In this document: positions 1 through 8,327 of the stretch, one piece after another
Layout: each line of letters begins with the position of its first letter
Numbering within the stretch: the first letter of the stretch is position 1
Assembly: GCA_016711265.1 (NCBI GenBank)
Contig: JADJTI010000004.1
Location: forward strand, 620,001 to 684,000
DNA: 64,000 nt
From: Austwickia sp.
Lineage (GTDB): Bacteria; Actinomycetota; Actinomycetes; Actinomycetales; Dermatophilaceae
Direction of reading: 5' to 3'
Position numbers and translations under genes: made by a program
Notes under the pieces: model-generated
Told to the model about the DNA's origin: nothing
The model's input: only the letters and a program-made list of their open reading frames with translations
Database searches by the model: none

Positions 1-112
1 AGGAGGGGCACGCCACCGACTCCAGGTCGACGTAGTGCCGCGTGCACAACAGATGTGAATTGGACCCGGGTTCGCCCTGGTAGGCGATGCGCTGAGGTGC
101 CACGCCCGGCAT
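1..112 (-). CDS. pheA: Prephenate dehydratase, N-terminal fragment (cut by window edge)
   Basis: The complement from 112 leftwards encodes about 37 residues containing RIAYQGEPGSNSH and then a YVDLESVACPS stretch. This is the characteristic start of the prephenate dehydratase catalytic domain (RIAYQGEPGANS...). The enzyme converts prephenate to phenylpyruvate in phenylalanine synthesis. The chosen ATG at 112 puts a short leader (MPGVAPQ) before the motif. The rest of the gene lies beyond the left edge, so the regulatory ACT domain cannot be checked. Confidence 0.8.
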   Translation of the reverse strand, partial: MPGVAPQRIAYQGEPGSNSHLLCTRHYVDLESVACPS

Positions 113-190
113 CTTCGCATGGCGTCACCGGGCCAGGCCGCAGACACCCGAACCGTGGATGGCGCGCCCGTGCGCCGTTCCGCGCCCCAT

Positions 191-234
191 CGTTGGGGGT
201 TTGGCGCCGGTGAGCCGACGTCAAACCCCCAACG
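191..234. terminator. Strong hairpin (13-bp stem) at the 3' end of the DUF559 gene
   Basis: CGTTGGGGGTTTG (191-203) is perfectly inverted at 222-234, with an 18-nt loop. The right arm overlaps the stop codon of the leftward DUF559-type gene, so the hairpin sits where a terminator is expected. No U-tract follows, which is common for actinobacterial terminators. It shares its GTTGGGG/CCCCAAC arms with hairpins at 1314-1361 and 63738-63792. Confidence 0.6.
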
Positions 235-1210
235 CTTGCGGCGGACAGCGTGGGCACCTGGTCAGCTCTCCACGCCAGCCCTGGGCCCGGAGCAGCACCG
301 CGATCTGGTGGGCGACCCCGCAGGGGTCGCCCACCACGTCCTCCCAGCCGAATCGCAGGGTTCGGGCCCCGAGCAGCACATGCCGGTTGTCACGCCGCCG
401 ATCCCGGTGCCTGCCACCCTCGAGGTGTCCGAGCTGTCCATCCAGTTCGATCAGCACGCCGTACTGTCGGTAGCCCACGTCAATGAGCGCGGGCCCGACC
501 TGCATCTGCAGTTCGGGTGTGGGCAGCCGATGGGGCCGCAGGACTGCCCGGACGGCGTTGATTTCGAGCGGTGACGTGGCGCCGTCCGCAACTTCGGTGA
601 GCAGGTCGAGCATCACCCGGCGATGCCGCAGGTGCGGGCGTTCGGCAAGCCGTTGAGCCAGACGCTGCGTGGTGGTCAACCGACGTTGCACGGCGCGGGT
701 GATCCAGGTGACCACCTGGACCCGTGAGCCTCGCGCGGCCAGGTCGAGGGCGGTGTCCTCGACCTGCGTCCGGGCGGGCTCGGCGGCGCGCGAGGGCAGC
801 CGCTCACCGGGGAGCTCCCGAACGAACGCGATGCCGCCACCGGGACGGCGATCGTGGGGGGTGATGATGCACACGCGGTCGTCGGCCAAGCCGAGGGTCG
901 AACGCCACCAGGTCGAGGAGATTTCATCGACGTGCGCCAGACCCTGCAGCACCGCTGCTGTGCCGAACCCGGCCCGCGCACCATCACCGCCCTGCAGCAC
1001 GCCGGCCCAGACCCTCACGTGGAACGGCGGTCGCTGAAGCGGCGGCGCCAACCAGTACACGCCGGACCCGAGCCGGGTCCAGCGACGCTGCGCCCGGTTG
1101 ACCGCAGACGAGCTCAGACCAAGGCCGATCAGCTGGGCACGAGTGAGGACACCACCCTGGTGGGCGGCGAGCTCCTGGGCAACGACGGGCACGTAACGGT
1201 GAGGTGACAC
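221..1210 (-). CDS. AbiEi-like winged-helix plus DUF559 (Vsr-like) domain protein
   Basis: This 329-residue protein reads from a GTG at 1210 (VSPHRYVPVVAQELAAHQGG). The N-terminal 60 residues look like the winged helix of AbiEi-family proteins (GGVLTRAQLIGLGLSSSAV ... GVYWL). The C-terminus carries a DUF559/Vsr-like fold, with GVLIELDGQLGHLEGG followed by RRRDN and a late LRFGWEDVV strand, which resembles the E...D..R..D layout of that PD-(D/E)XK group. Many actinobacteria encode several such proteins and their function is not established. A longer frame reaches 1357, but that part overlaps the 1314-1361 hairpin and has no family resemblance, so it was left out. Confidence 0.65.
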   Translation of the reverse strand: MSPHRYVPVVAQELAAHQGGVLTRAQLIGLGLSSSAVNRAQRRWTRLGSGVYWLAPPLQRPPFHVRVWAGVLQGGDGARAGFGTAAVLQGLAHVDEISSTWWRSTLGLADDRVCIITPHDRRPGGGIAFVRELPGERLPSRAAEPARTQVEDTALDLAARGSRVQVVTWITRAVQRRLTTTQRLAQRLAERPHLRHRRVMLDLLTEVADGATSPLEINAVRAVLRPHRLPTPELQMQVGPALIDVGYRQYGVLIELDGQLGHLEGGRHRDRRRDNRHVLLGARTLRFGWEDVVGDPCGVAHQIAVLLRAQGWRGELTRCPRCPPQALGV

Positions 1211-1313
1211 GGGGACGAATCTGGCGCGCACCGGGACCCGAGCACCGAGCTGTTCTCCGCAGCGGTGGACGAGCCTTGGCGTGTCGTCCCCCTGTGGAGA
1301 ACGGATCGGGGGA

Positions 1314-1361
1314 ATCGTTGGGGGATTCGCCCCGGGCAAGCGACGCGGATTCCCCAACGAT
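1314..1361. terminator. Hairpin between the S41-like peptidase and DUF559 genes
   Basis: ATCGTTGGGG (1314-1323) pairs with CCCCAACGAT (1352-1361). The stem extends to about 17 bp if two G-T wobbles are allowed, with a 14-nt loop. It lies just after the stop codon of the leftward peptidase gene and so probably terminates it. The left arm is preceded by a second GGGGGAAT copy, a tandem pattern also seen at 63738-63759. Confidence 0.55.
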
Positions 1362-1373
1362 CGGCGCCCACGC

Positions 1374-2249
1374 TCAGTCGAGCAGCGCCAGCGCCCGATC
1401 GAGGGCCTCGCCAGCCGGACACGCGATGTCCGGCGTCACGCCCACGCCCTCCCAGTTGGTCCCCGTCACCGCGTTCACCGATCGGGCGACCGGAATGTGC
1501 GCCTCCAACACATCCGTGAGGCGGTACACGTCGCTGGGGTGCGCGCCGCCGGCGGTCTGCTCCCCGATCACGGTCGCGCGCCGCAGCGCCTGGAGGTTGT
1601 ACGCGAACTCCTCGCAGCCCGAGAACGTCTGCCCGCTGGTCAGCACGCACACCGGCAGCTCGGGGCCGAGGGTATGCGCGGCCCCGACCGGGCTTGTCCA
1701 GTACTGACGCACGGGGAAGATCCGTGAGTGCATGTCCTGCAGGTGTACCGGCGCAGGGCCGTAAAGAAAACTGGTCAGGTAGGCGACGGTGTCGGGGTGC
1801 CCGCCGTAGCCGCGGCGGATGTCCACGATCAGCGCCGGAGCGCCGGCCAGCACCGCGAACGCCCCCGCGATGTACGGCGCCGCGTAGTGAATCGGCGACA
1901 TCACCGGGTGAATCTCCAGCAGCCCAATCCCGTCGGGCAATCGTTCGACACGATGGATCCCCCCGGCGTCACGGCGGGCGTTGGCCGCGTACCGCGGTTC
2001 CCAGGCGCCGTCCACCGTGGTCATCGCCCCCCGAGGCCGATGCCGAACGCGCAGGTGGCGGTCCCCGTTGACCTCTTGCAGGGTCACGGTCAGCAGCTCG
2101 GCCAGCTCTTGCGGTCCGAGGCCGTCGGGGATCGACAGGGCGACCAGCCGGGCAGCGATCGCGGGCGCGTCCTCGTCCAGCACATACCGGCCGGCCACCA
2201 GATCGGCCAGCTGCGCGACGGGATCCGGAGGGCTCGTGGGGAGTGCCAT
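1374..2249 (-). CDS. S41-family peptidase-like protein
   Basis: A protein of 291 residues from ATG 2249 (MALPTSPPDP); a longer frame from 2285 adds an unlikely leader. The order of motifs fits the S41/CtpA-IRBP fold: GIGLLEIHPV, ALIVDIRRGYGGHPDTVAYL (strand and glycine turn), then VLTSGQTFSGCEEFAYNLQ with the Ser of TFSG as probable nucleophile, and GEQTAGGAHPSD. There is no PDZ domain and no signal peptide, so it is of the short tricorn/IRBP-like type and probably cytoplasmic. It is divergent from the LacI-type gene 106 bp away. Confidence 0.75.
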   Translation of the reverse strand: MALPTSPPDPVAQLADLVAGRYVLDEDAPAIAARLVALSIPDGLGPQELAELLTVTLQEVNGDRHLRVRHRPRGAMTTVDGAWEPRYAANARRDAGGIHRVERLPDGIGLLEIHPVMSPIHYAAPYIAGAFAVLAGAPALIVDIRRGYGGHPDTVAYLTSFLYGPAPVHLQDMHSRIFPVRQYWTSPVGAAHTLGPELPVCVLTSGQTFSGCEEFAYNLQALRRATVIGEQTAGGAHPSDVYRLTDVLEAHIPVARSVNAVTGTNWEGVGVTPDIACPAGEALDRALALLD

Positions 2250-2355
2250 GGCGCTAGTGCACTGGACGGCGCCGGTCGCTGGCAACTACGGCAGGACGCG
2301 CCCGAAGGTTCAGGTATTACGATCAAGGCCCTGGGACTGCGAGGCAGGAGTGAGC

Positions 2356-3408
2356 GTGCAGAGCAACCGCGCCCCAGCACATCGTCCCACCCTGGAAGAG
2401 GTGGCCGCCCACGCCGGGGTCTCTCGAGCGACCGTGTCGCGGGTGGTCAACGGCGTGAGCTCGGTCGATCCGGAACTGGCGGACCTGGTACGACGATCGG
2501 TCGCCGCCCTCGGGTACGTCCCCAACCAGGCTGCCCGCACCTTGATGACTCGGCGCACCGATGCGGTGGCCCTGGTCGCCGCCGAGCCCGACACGCGGGT
2601 GTTCGGCGACCCGTTCTTCAGCGGGGTCGTCCGCGGCATCAGCCAAGAGCTCACCCGGGCGAACATGCAGTTGGTGGTGGTGATGGCCCATGACCTCACC
2701 GATCTGGCCCGCATCGAGTCCTACCTGCTGGGCCGGCACGTGGACGGCGTCCTGCTCATTTCCGAGCACGGTCATCACCGGTTGGCCTCCACGCTGTTCC
2801 GCGCGGGCATTCCCCTGGTCGTGGGCGGCCGGCCGGTGGACACCGACATCAGCGTCCCCTACGTCGACAACGACAATCGGCGCGGCGGGCAGATCGCCGG
2901 CGACCACCTGGTGCGCCTGGGCCGCAAGCGCATCGCCACCATCGCCGGCCCCGCCGACATGTCCGCCGGGGCCGACCGGCTGCACGGTTTCATCGAGGCC
3001 CTCGGCCCGGCGTACCAGCCCGAACTGGTCGACTACGGGGATTTCACGACCGACAGTGGGGCCGCGGCGATGACGCGCCTGCTGGAGCGCGCGCCTGACC
3101 TGGACGGGCTCTTCGTGGCCTCGGATCTGATGGCCTTGGGTGCGTTGAGTGTGTTGCGCCGGGCAAACCGGCTGATTCCCGCGGACGTCGCGGTCGTCGG
3201 CTTCGATGACATCGACTTGGCCGCGGTGTCCGTGCCCGGCTTGACCACCATCCGCCAGCGCACCGTCGACCAGGGGCGCGCAATGGTGCACCTACTGTTC
3301 TCCCTCATCGGCCGCGATGGTGGAGCCGATGGCGAGGACGCCGCGCCGGCGTACGGGATCGGACCGGTCATTCTCCCGGTGGAACTGGTCCGTCGGGAAT
3401 CCGCCTGA
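2356..3408 (+). CDS. LacI-family transcriptional repressor of the sugar locus
   Basis: A 350-residue LacI/GalR-type regulator. The DNA-binding helix-turn-helix and hinge lie at residues 10-60 (TLEEVAAHAGVSRATVSRVVNG ... VPNQAARTL), followed by a periplasmic-binding-protein-like sensor domain with the family's DGVLLISEH, PVDTDISVPYVDNDN and GFDDIDLA segments. The start GTG 2356 is preceded by AGGAG at 2346-2350; GTG 2350 is an alternative. The 3' end overlaps the convergent 1156-residue gene by 41 bp. It is the natural candidate to bind the two GAGAGCGCTCTC palindromes at 6849 and 6936, and so to control both that gene and the sugar transporter. Confidence 0.88.
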   Translation: MQSNRAPAHRPTLEEVAAHAGVSRATVSRVVNGVSSVDPELADLVRRSVAALGYVPNQAARTLMTRRTDAVALVAAEPDTRVFGDPFFSGVVRGISQELTRANMQLVVVMAHDLTDLARIESYLLGRHVDGVLLISEHGHHRLASTLFRAGIPLVVGGRPVDTDISVPYVDNDNRRGGQIAGDHLVRLGRKRIATIAGPADMSAGADRLHGFIEALGPAYQPELVDYGDFTTDSGAAAMTRLLERAPDLDGLFVASDLMALGALSVLRRANRLIPADVAVVGFDDIDLAAVSVPGLTTIRQRTVDQGRAMVHLLFSLIGRDGGADGEDAAPAYGIGPVILPVELVRRESA

Positions 3409-6400
3409 ACGACACCTCGACCGCGAGCACCGAACCGTCCCTGGCGAAGATCCGCCGGCTGTCGTCGTGGTCGATGCGGCCGTCGTGGTGGTGGCGACGG
3501 GTACCGTCGCGGTGCACCACCGCCACCTCCAGGTGCGGGGCGTCGGGATCCACGCGGTAGTGAATCGGTACGTCGCAGAAGGTGAACTCCAGGGTGTGGT
3601 CGTTGCGCCACTCACCGGCCCGCAGCAACTGGGGGGCGAAGGTGATCCGGCCGTCGGTGACGCGCAGGCCCAGTTCCGCCAGCCTCGTCAGGATCTCCTC
3701 CTTGACCTGCCCCGTCATTCCCGGCTGTCGGGCCCCCTGCCCGGCTGGGCTGTGGGAGTACGGATCGGTCGGGAACGCCCCGTACTGCTGCGGGGTGCGG
3801 CAATACCCCAGACCGGTCCGGATGTCCTCGTAGCGCTGGGCGAACTCATCGAGCACCTGCGCGGACTCCCCCGCCAGGACGGCACCCTCGTGGCATTCCT
3901 GGACGGCGAGCAGCAGTTTGGCGACCATGTGCCAGTACACGCTGCCCAGACCTTCGTAGGCGAAGAAGGTGCCCGACCGGCCGGTGAACTGCCGGTGCCG
4001 GAAGACTCGTTCGAAGACCGCCTGCACCTGCGGGCCCGCGGCCCTTGCGAGGTCGGCCTGCGGCGAGTTGGCGGCCAGGCCCTCCAGGACGGCCGCGACG
4101 TCGGCGGCATTCCGGATGCCCGGGGCGAAGTGGTAGCCGCCGCTGTCGTCCCGCACCACCAGTGAGCGGTCGGCTGCTCCGGCCAGAGCCCCGAAGAGCG
4201 CTGCCGCCGCCGCGTCGTCCGGCCCGAGGGTCACGGTGTTGCGCTCCAGGAAACGGGGGAGCTCCCGGTCCGGGTACAGCTGGTAACTGTGTCTATCCGG
4301 GCGGTACAAGGCGCTCGCGCGGAGCGCTCCGAGCAGGTCCAGAGACTCGGCGGAGGTGAGCGCTCCACAGGACAGGACGGCTACCTGGCCTTCCAGCATC
4401 TCGGTCAGGTGCCCCACGGTGGCAGCACCGTCCGACAACTCCAACGTGTTGTAGGAGTGATACAACCCGTCGGGGCGGCGGTTGGCTCGCACGGTGGCGT
4501 CACACCAGTCGCACACGATGTCCAGAAGGCCGTGCACCTGGGCGGTGGACAGCTGCCGTCGTCGCCCGCTCAGTCCGCTGTAGGCCTGCGTACGGTACCG
4601 CTCCCCGGCCCTCCCCAGCCGGTCGAGCACGGCGCGCCGCACGGCATCCGTCACAGCCGGCGCGCCCGGAACCAGCGACGCCGCAATGTCGGGGGCGCGC
4701 AGGATGTCCGACAACTGCTCGACCAGCGCGGCGAGCTCGTCGCTCACCTCGATCTCGCGGTCCAGCAGGCCCCGCAGCAGCCGGGTGTAGCGGCGTAGAT
4801 GAGCCACGGTGACCACGGACAGGCCCCGGCCGACGAGCGCATTGTTGGCGTCGTTCCACTCCGGGCGCTGGGTGTTCATCCACAGCCCCGCCATCGGCAC
4901 CAGGTTGACGACCTTGGCCGCCAACAGCAGGATCAGCTTCTCCCCGGCGCCGGCCAGCACGAGGTCGCCGTGCTCGTCCCGGACGAGACGCCCGTCGCCG
5001 CCCAGCTCGCGCACCCGGGCCGCCGACTGGGTGTCGCGTTCGACATCGAAGGTGATCGTCTGCTGCGGGTCGCGCACGATGTCCGCATAGCTCGCGATCC
5101 GGTAGGGCACGTCCGCATACCCGAAGATCCGCTCCTGGAGCAGGTCTGCGAGGCGTCCAGGCCAGAAGCGCTCGCTGGCTTCCAGCAACCGCATCAGGTA
5201 GACGATCTGGTGGTCGCTCCAGTAGCCGATGTTGGACCAGGGGTTCTCGGGCTCGGGCACCTCCCAGTCCACCCCGTCGTGACTGATCCGGTACGGGTTG
5301 TACCCATCGAGGGTGGTGGCCCCGAGGAACGTCGAAATCATGGCCTCGAGGCACTCCGGGTAGGACCACGCCAGGGCCTCCCAGTTCTGGAAGATGTCGC
5401 GCCAGTTCCCCTGGTAGGCAACGGGAGCGCGACCCTCACGACCGAGGCGGATCTCGAACCAGTTCCACGGCCGGCTGGGGTCCCCGTGCCGGCGACTGAA
5501 GGTCAGTGACAGGAAGCCACGGGCCAGTCGTCGCAGGTCAGGGCACCCGGTCTCGTCGGCCCAGGCAACCAATTCCCGCATGGACAGCCGCTGCGGCAAG
5601 CGGTCCAGCTCACCGCGACGGCGCTCCAGCAGCACCCGGTTGCGCAGCCGCAGGTACTCCAGCACATCGGCCCGGTCCACCTGGTGGCCGGCCACGGGAG
5701 CGCCCCCGCGCATCACGTTGAACAGCACGTTGGCGCGGTGGTGGACGCACGCCAGCTGATCGGCAGTGTCCTGTACGCCGTCCGCGGCAGCCACGATGTC
5801 GTGCAGCGCGGCTCGGCCGGCCGCCGCATCGGCCGCCAACACCTCGCCGATCCGCTCGGCGGACTCCGTGGCCAGCCATCGCGTCAGGTCCGCTACCTGG
5901 GCGGCGTCGCACGGAGTGTCGGCAGCCATCGACCACGCCAGGTCCTGCCCCGGCCCGAGGTCGGCAGATGTTGCGACCAGGTAGGCGTGCCGACGTCCGC
6001 GGACGTCGTACTCACCGCTCACGGACTGGCCCCTGCGGTAGGCCGGCAGCTGCTGCTCACTCAGGAGGTAGGCGTGCGGCGTCAAGCCGTGCTGCCAGGC
6101 CACCGTCGCGACCAGGGATTCGCTGGGTTCGGCCAGGTCCGTCAGGGCTGAATTCAGCCAGGCGAGAACAACACCGGAGTCCGGGTCGACTTCGGTGCGC
6201 TTGTAGGCGTCCAGCAGGTTACTCAAGCGGTTCTGGACGGTCGCCGACGTACCGCCGGGCAGCAGATTGACGAGGCCGTCGACGAGTTCCACGGAGCGGG
6301 CGCCGGGTTGCCCGGAGTGCTGGGAGGAAAGCTGGGAGGAAAGTCGGCAGGTGCGCACGATGCCGAAACGCTGGCTGGTGCGCCACCGCACGGAGAAGGT

Positions 6401-6838
6401 CAGCCCGAGCTCGGCATGGGTTTCCTCGAAGGTCACCCGATCGCCCCAGAGGCTCTTGACGAGGCTTCGCTGAATGTGCGGATGGCCGTCGCCGGAGCGA
6501 GCGAACGGCTCCCACAGGACCTGGTCGCCGGCGTCGTTCGCGCAGCGGATCAGGGTCAGGCCGCCGGTGCAATGCGCGTGGTCGTTGAGTTTGTCCTCGG
6601 TGTAGTAGGGCAGCAGCGCCGCATCGGGGCTGCCCCGGCCGGCCGTGAGGCCGCCTGCGCTGGAGAGGAACATCCAGACATCGCCGGCACCCACCACGGT
6701 CATGAGGAACGGGTCGAGCAGGTTCACGCGCGTGATGCGGTAGGACGGATCACCGGCCACCGTCACGAATTCGCCGGATACTCCTGCCGCCGCGGTCATC
6801 GACTCAGCCAGCCCTGCGACCGTTACGTCCTGCCTCAT
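3368..6838 (-). CDS. Very large (1156 aa) uncharacterised protein, probable carbohydrate-active enzyme
   Basis: The start ATG 6838 has a perfect GGAGGTG site upstream. There is no signal peptide, so it should be cytoplasmic. The N-terminal third is rich in beta-type sequence (GDPSYRITRVNLLDPFLMT, LPYYTEDKLNDHAHCTGG). The middle carries YQGNWRDIFQNWEALAWSYP and PWSNIGYWSDHQIVYLMRLL, helix-rich stretches with acidic and aromatic residues that resemble (alpha/alpha)6-toroid glycoside hydrolases or phosphorylases. I do not recognise the exact family. The placement, divergent from a sugar-binding protein and under a matching LacI-type operator, points to cytoplasmic processing of the imported sugar. 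The enzyme class is inference. Confidence 0.6.
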   Translation of the reverse strand: MRQDVTVAGLAESMTAAAGVSGEFVTVAGDPSYRITRVNLLDPFLMTVVGAGDVWMFLSSAGGLTAGRGSPDAALLPYYTEDKLNDHAHCTGGLTLIRCANDAGDQVLWEPFARSGDGHPHIQRSLVKSLWGDRVTFEETHAELGLTFSVRWRTSQRFGIVRTCRLSSQLSSQHSGQPGARSVELVDGLVNLLPGGTSATVQNRLSNLLDAYKRTEVDPDSGVVLAWLNSALTDLAEPSESLVATVAWQHGLTPHAYLLSEQQLPAYRRGQSVSGEYDVRGRRHAYLVATSADLGPGQDLAWSMAADTPCDAAQVADLTRWLATESAERIGEVLAADAAAGRAALHDIVAAADGVQDTADQLACVHHRANVLFNVMRGGAPVAGHQVDRADVLEYLRLRNRVLLERRRGELDRLPQRLSMRELVAWADETGCPDLRRLARGFLSLTFSRRHGDPSRPWNWFEIRLGREGRAPVAYQGNWRDIFQNWEALAWSYPECLEAMISTFLGATTLDGYNPYRISHDGVDWEVPEPENPWSNIGYWSDHQIVYLMRLLEASERFWPGRLADLLQERIFGYADVPYRIASYADIVRDPQQTITFDVERDTQSAARVRELGGDGRLVRDEHGDLVLAGAGEKLILLLAAKVVNLVPMAGLWMNTQRPEWNDANNALVGRGLSVVTVAHLRRYTRLLRGLLDREIEVSDELAALVEQLSDILRAPDIAASLVPGAPAVTDAVRRAVLDRLGRAGERYRTQAYSGLSGRRRQLSTAQVHGLLDIVCDWCDATVRANRRPDGLYHSYNTLELSDGAATVGHLTEMLEGQVAVLSCGALTSAESLDLLGALRASALYRPDRHSYQLYPDRELPRFLERNTVTLGPDDAAAAALFGALAGAADRSLVVRDDSGGYHFAPGIRNAADVAAVLEGLAANSPQADLARAAGPQVQAVFERVFRHRQFTGRSGTFFAYEGLGSVYWHMVAKLLLAVQECHEGAVLAGESAQVLDEFAQRYEDIRTGLGYCRTPQQYGAFPTDPYSHSPAGQGARQPGMTGQVKEEILTRLAELGLRVTDGRITFAPQLLRAGEWRNDHTLEFTFCDVPIHYRVDPDAPHLEVAVVHRDGTRRHHHDGRIDHDDSRRIFARDGSVLAVEVSFRRIPDGPVPPGE

Positions 6839-6848
6839 GACACCTCCA

Positions 6849-6860
6849 GAGAGCGCTCTC
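6849..6860. promoter_or_regulatory. LacI-type operator O1 (GAGAGCGCTCTC)
   Basis: A perfect 12-bp palindrome 10 bp upstream of the start codon of the leftward 1156-residue gene, directly before its ribosome site. The central CG and the symmetry are typical of LacI/GalR operators. An identical copy lies at 6936-6947, with 87 bp between centres. Confidence 0.75.
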
Positions 6861-6901
6861 CAGGCAGGGTGGCAGATGGGCGCCGTTCGCCGCAATGGGG
6901 G

Positions 6902-6930
6902 TTGACAGGGTTTCCCGCCAGGACCATTCT
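6902..6930 (+). promoter_or_regulatory. Probable promoter of the sugar ABC operon
   Basis: TTGACA (6902-6907) and CATTCT (6925-6930) are separated by 17 bp, a good housekeeping -35/-10 arrangement. The second GAGAGCGCTCTC palindrome begins 5 bp after the -10, over the expected transcription start, so a bound repressor would block it. Confidence 0.55.
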
Positions 6931-6935
6931 GGGCG

Positions 6936-6947
6936 GAGAGCGCTCTC
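6936..6947. promoter_or_regulatory. LacI-type operator O2 (GAGAGCGCTCTC)
   Basis: Identical to O1 at 6849-6860. It covers the predicted transcription start of the sugar-transport operon. Two identical sites in one divergent region allow a looped repression complex controlling both directions. Confidence 0.75.
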
Positions 6948-7042
6948 TCAGCTCCATGAGCGTCGCGGCGCACCCCGCGCCCCCAACTCGATCCCCCGGC
7001 CTGCTCCCCGCGAGCAGCTCAGCCCGTTGCAGGAGGCATCGC

Positions 7043-8323
7043 ATGCGCCCATCCCTTGTCATCTCGTCGTTCGCGACGATCGCGCTCGTCGTGACCGGAT
7101 GCTCCTCCAGTGGCGGCGGCGAAACGACCACCGCCTCCCCCGGCGCCTCCGGCGGGAAGGTGACCCTCACCCTGGCCACCTTCAACGAGTTCGGGTACGA
7201 GGAGCTGGTCAAGGAGTACATGGCCGCCAACCCGAACGTCACCATCCAGATGAAGAAGGCCGCCACCTCCAACGAGGCGCGGGACAACATGAACACCCGT
7301 CTGGCCGCCGGCTCGGGGCTCTCCGACATCGAGGCCATCGAAGTGGACTGGCTGCCCGAACTGCTGCAGTACCCGGACAAGTTCGTCGACCTGAAGTCTG
7401 ATGCCGTGTCCGGCCGGTGGCTGGACTGGAAGGCCGCCCAAGCGACCACGGCTGACGGAAAGCTGATCGGCTACGGCACCGACATCGGACCCCAGGCCGT
7501 CTGCTACCGAGCAGACCTGTTCAAGGCCGCCGGACTGCCGACCGAACGGACTGCGGTGGCCGCTCTCCTGGGCAACACCCTGGACAGCTACCTGGCGGCC
7601 GGTCGGCAGTTCAAGGCCAAGTCGAAGGTCCCGTGGATGGAGTCCTCCGGCGCCCTGTTCAACGCCATGGTGAACCAGGTCAAGAACGCCTACGAGAAGG
7701 ATGACGGCACGATCATCGCGACCGAGAACCCCGAGGTCAAGGCGCTGTACGACAAGGTGCTCGCGGCTTCCGCCGAGGGCCTGACCGCGCGGCTGGCGCA
7801 GTGGAGCGACGACTGGACCGGGTCCTTCCAGCGCAACGGATTCGCCACCATGATCTGCCCCGGCTGGATGCTCGGTGTCATCAAGGGCAACGCGGCCAAG
7901 GTCAACGGCTGGGACATCGCCGACACCTTCCCCGGCGGCGGCGGCAACTGGGGCGGCTCCTTCTTGACCGTCCCCTCCCAAAGCAAGCACCCGCAGGAAG
8001 CCAAGGCGCTGGCTGAATGGCTCACCGCGCCCGAGCAGCAGATCAAGGCGTTCGTCAGCAAGGGGACCTTCCCCAGCCAGACCGCGGCCCTGGAGGACCC
8101 CAAGCTACTCAGCTCCAAGAACGCGTTCTTCAACAACGCCCCCGTCGGTCAGATTCTGGCGAACCGCGCCAAGGCCGTGGAGGTGGTCCCCTTCAAGGGA
8201 CCGAAGTACTCGGGCATCAACGATGCGATGCAGGCCGCTATCTCGCGGGTGGACATCGACCGCACGGACACCCCCGCGCAGTCCTGGGACAAGTTCGTGA
8301 CCGCCGTCAAGGCTCTGAGCTGA
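7043..8323 (+). CDS. Sugar ABC transporter substrate-binding lipoprotein
   Basis: A 426-residue family-1 extracellular binding protein. ATG 7043 follows AGGAGG at 7031-7036. The leader MRPSLVISSFATIALVVTGC ends in a lipobox with the lipidated Cys at residue 20, followed by a Gly/Ser/Thr-rich linker. Typical family features are LTLATFNEFGYEELVKEYMAANPNVTI near the start, GYGTDIGPQAVCYRADLF in the middle and WGGSFLTVPSQSKHPQEAKALAEWL towards the end. It captures a sugar outside the membrane and delivers it to the two permeases encoded just downstream. The substrate cannot be read from the sequence. Confidence 0.92.
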   Translation: MRPSLVISSFATIALVVTGCSSSGGGETTTASPGASGGKVTLTLATFNEFGYEELVKEYMAANPNVTIQMKKAATSNEARDNMNTRLAAGSGLSDIEAIEVDWLPELLQYPDKFVDLKSDAVSGRWLDWKAAQATTADGKLIGYGTDIGPQAVCYRADLFKAAGLPTERTAVAALLGNTLDSYLAAGRQFKAKSKVPWMESSGALFNAMVNQVKNAYEKDDGTIIATENPEVKALYDKVLAASAEGLTARLAQWSDDWTGSFQRNGFATMICPGWMLGVIKGNAAKVNGWDIADTFPGGGGNWGGSFLTVPSQSKHPQEAKALAEWLTAPEQQIKAFVSKGTFPSQTAALEDPKLLSSKNAFFNNAPVGQILANRAKAVEVVPFKGPKYSGINDAMQAAISRVDIDRTDTPAQSWDKFVTAVKALS

Positions 8324-8327
8324 CCCG

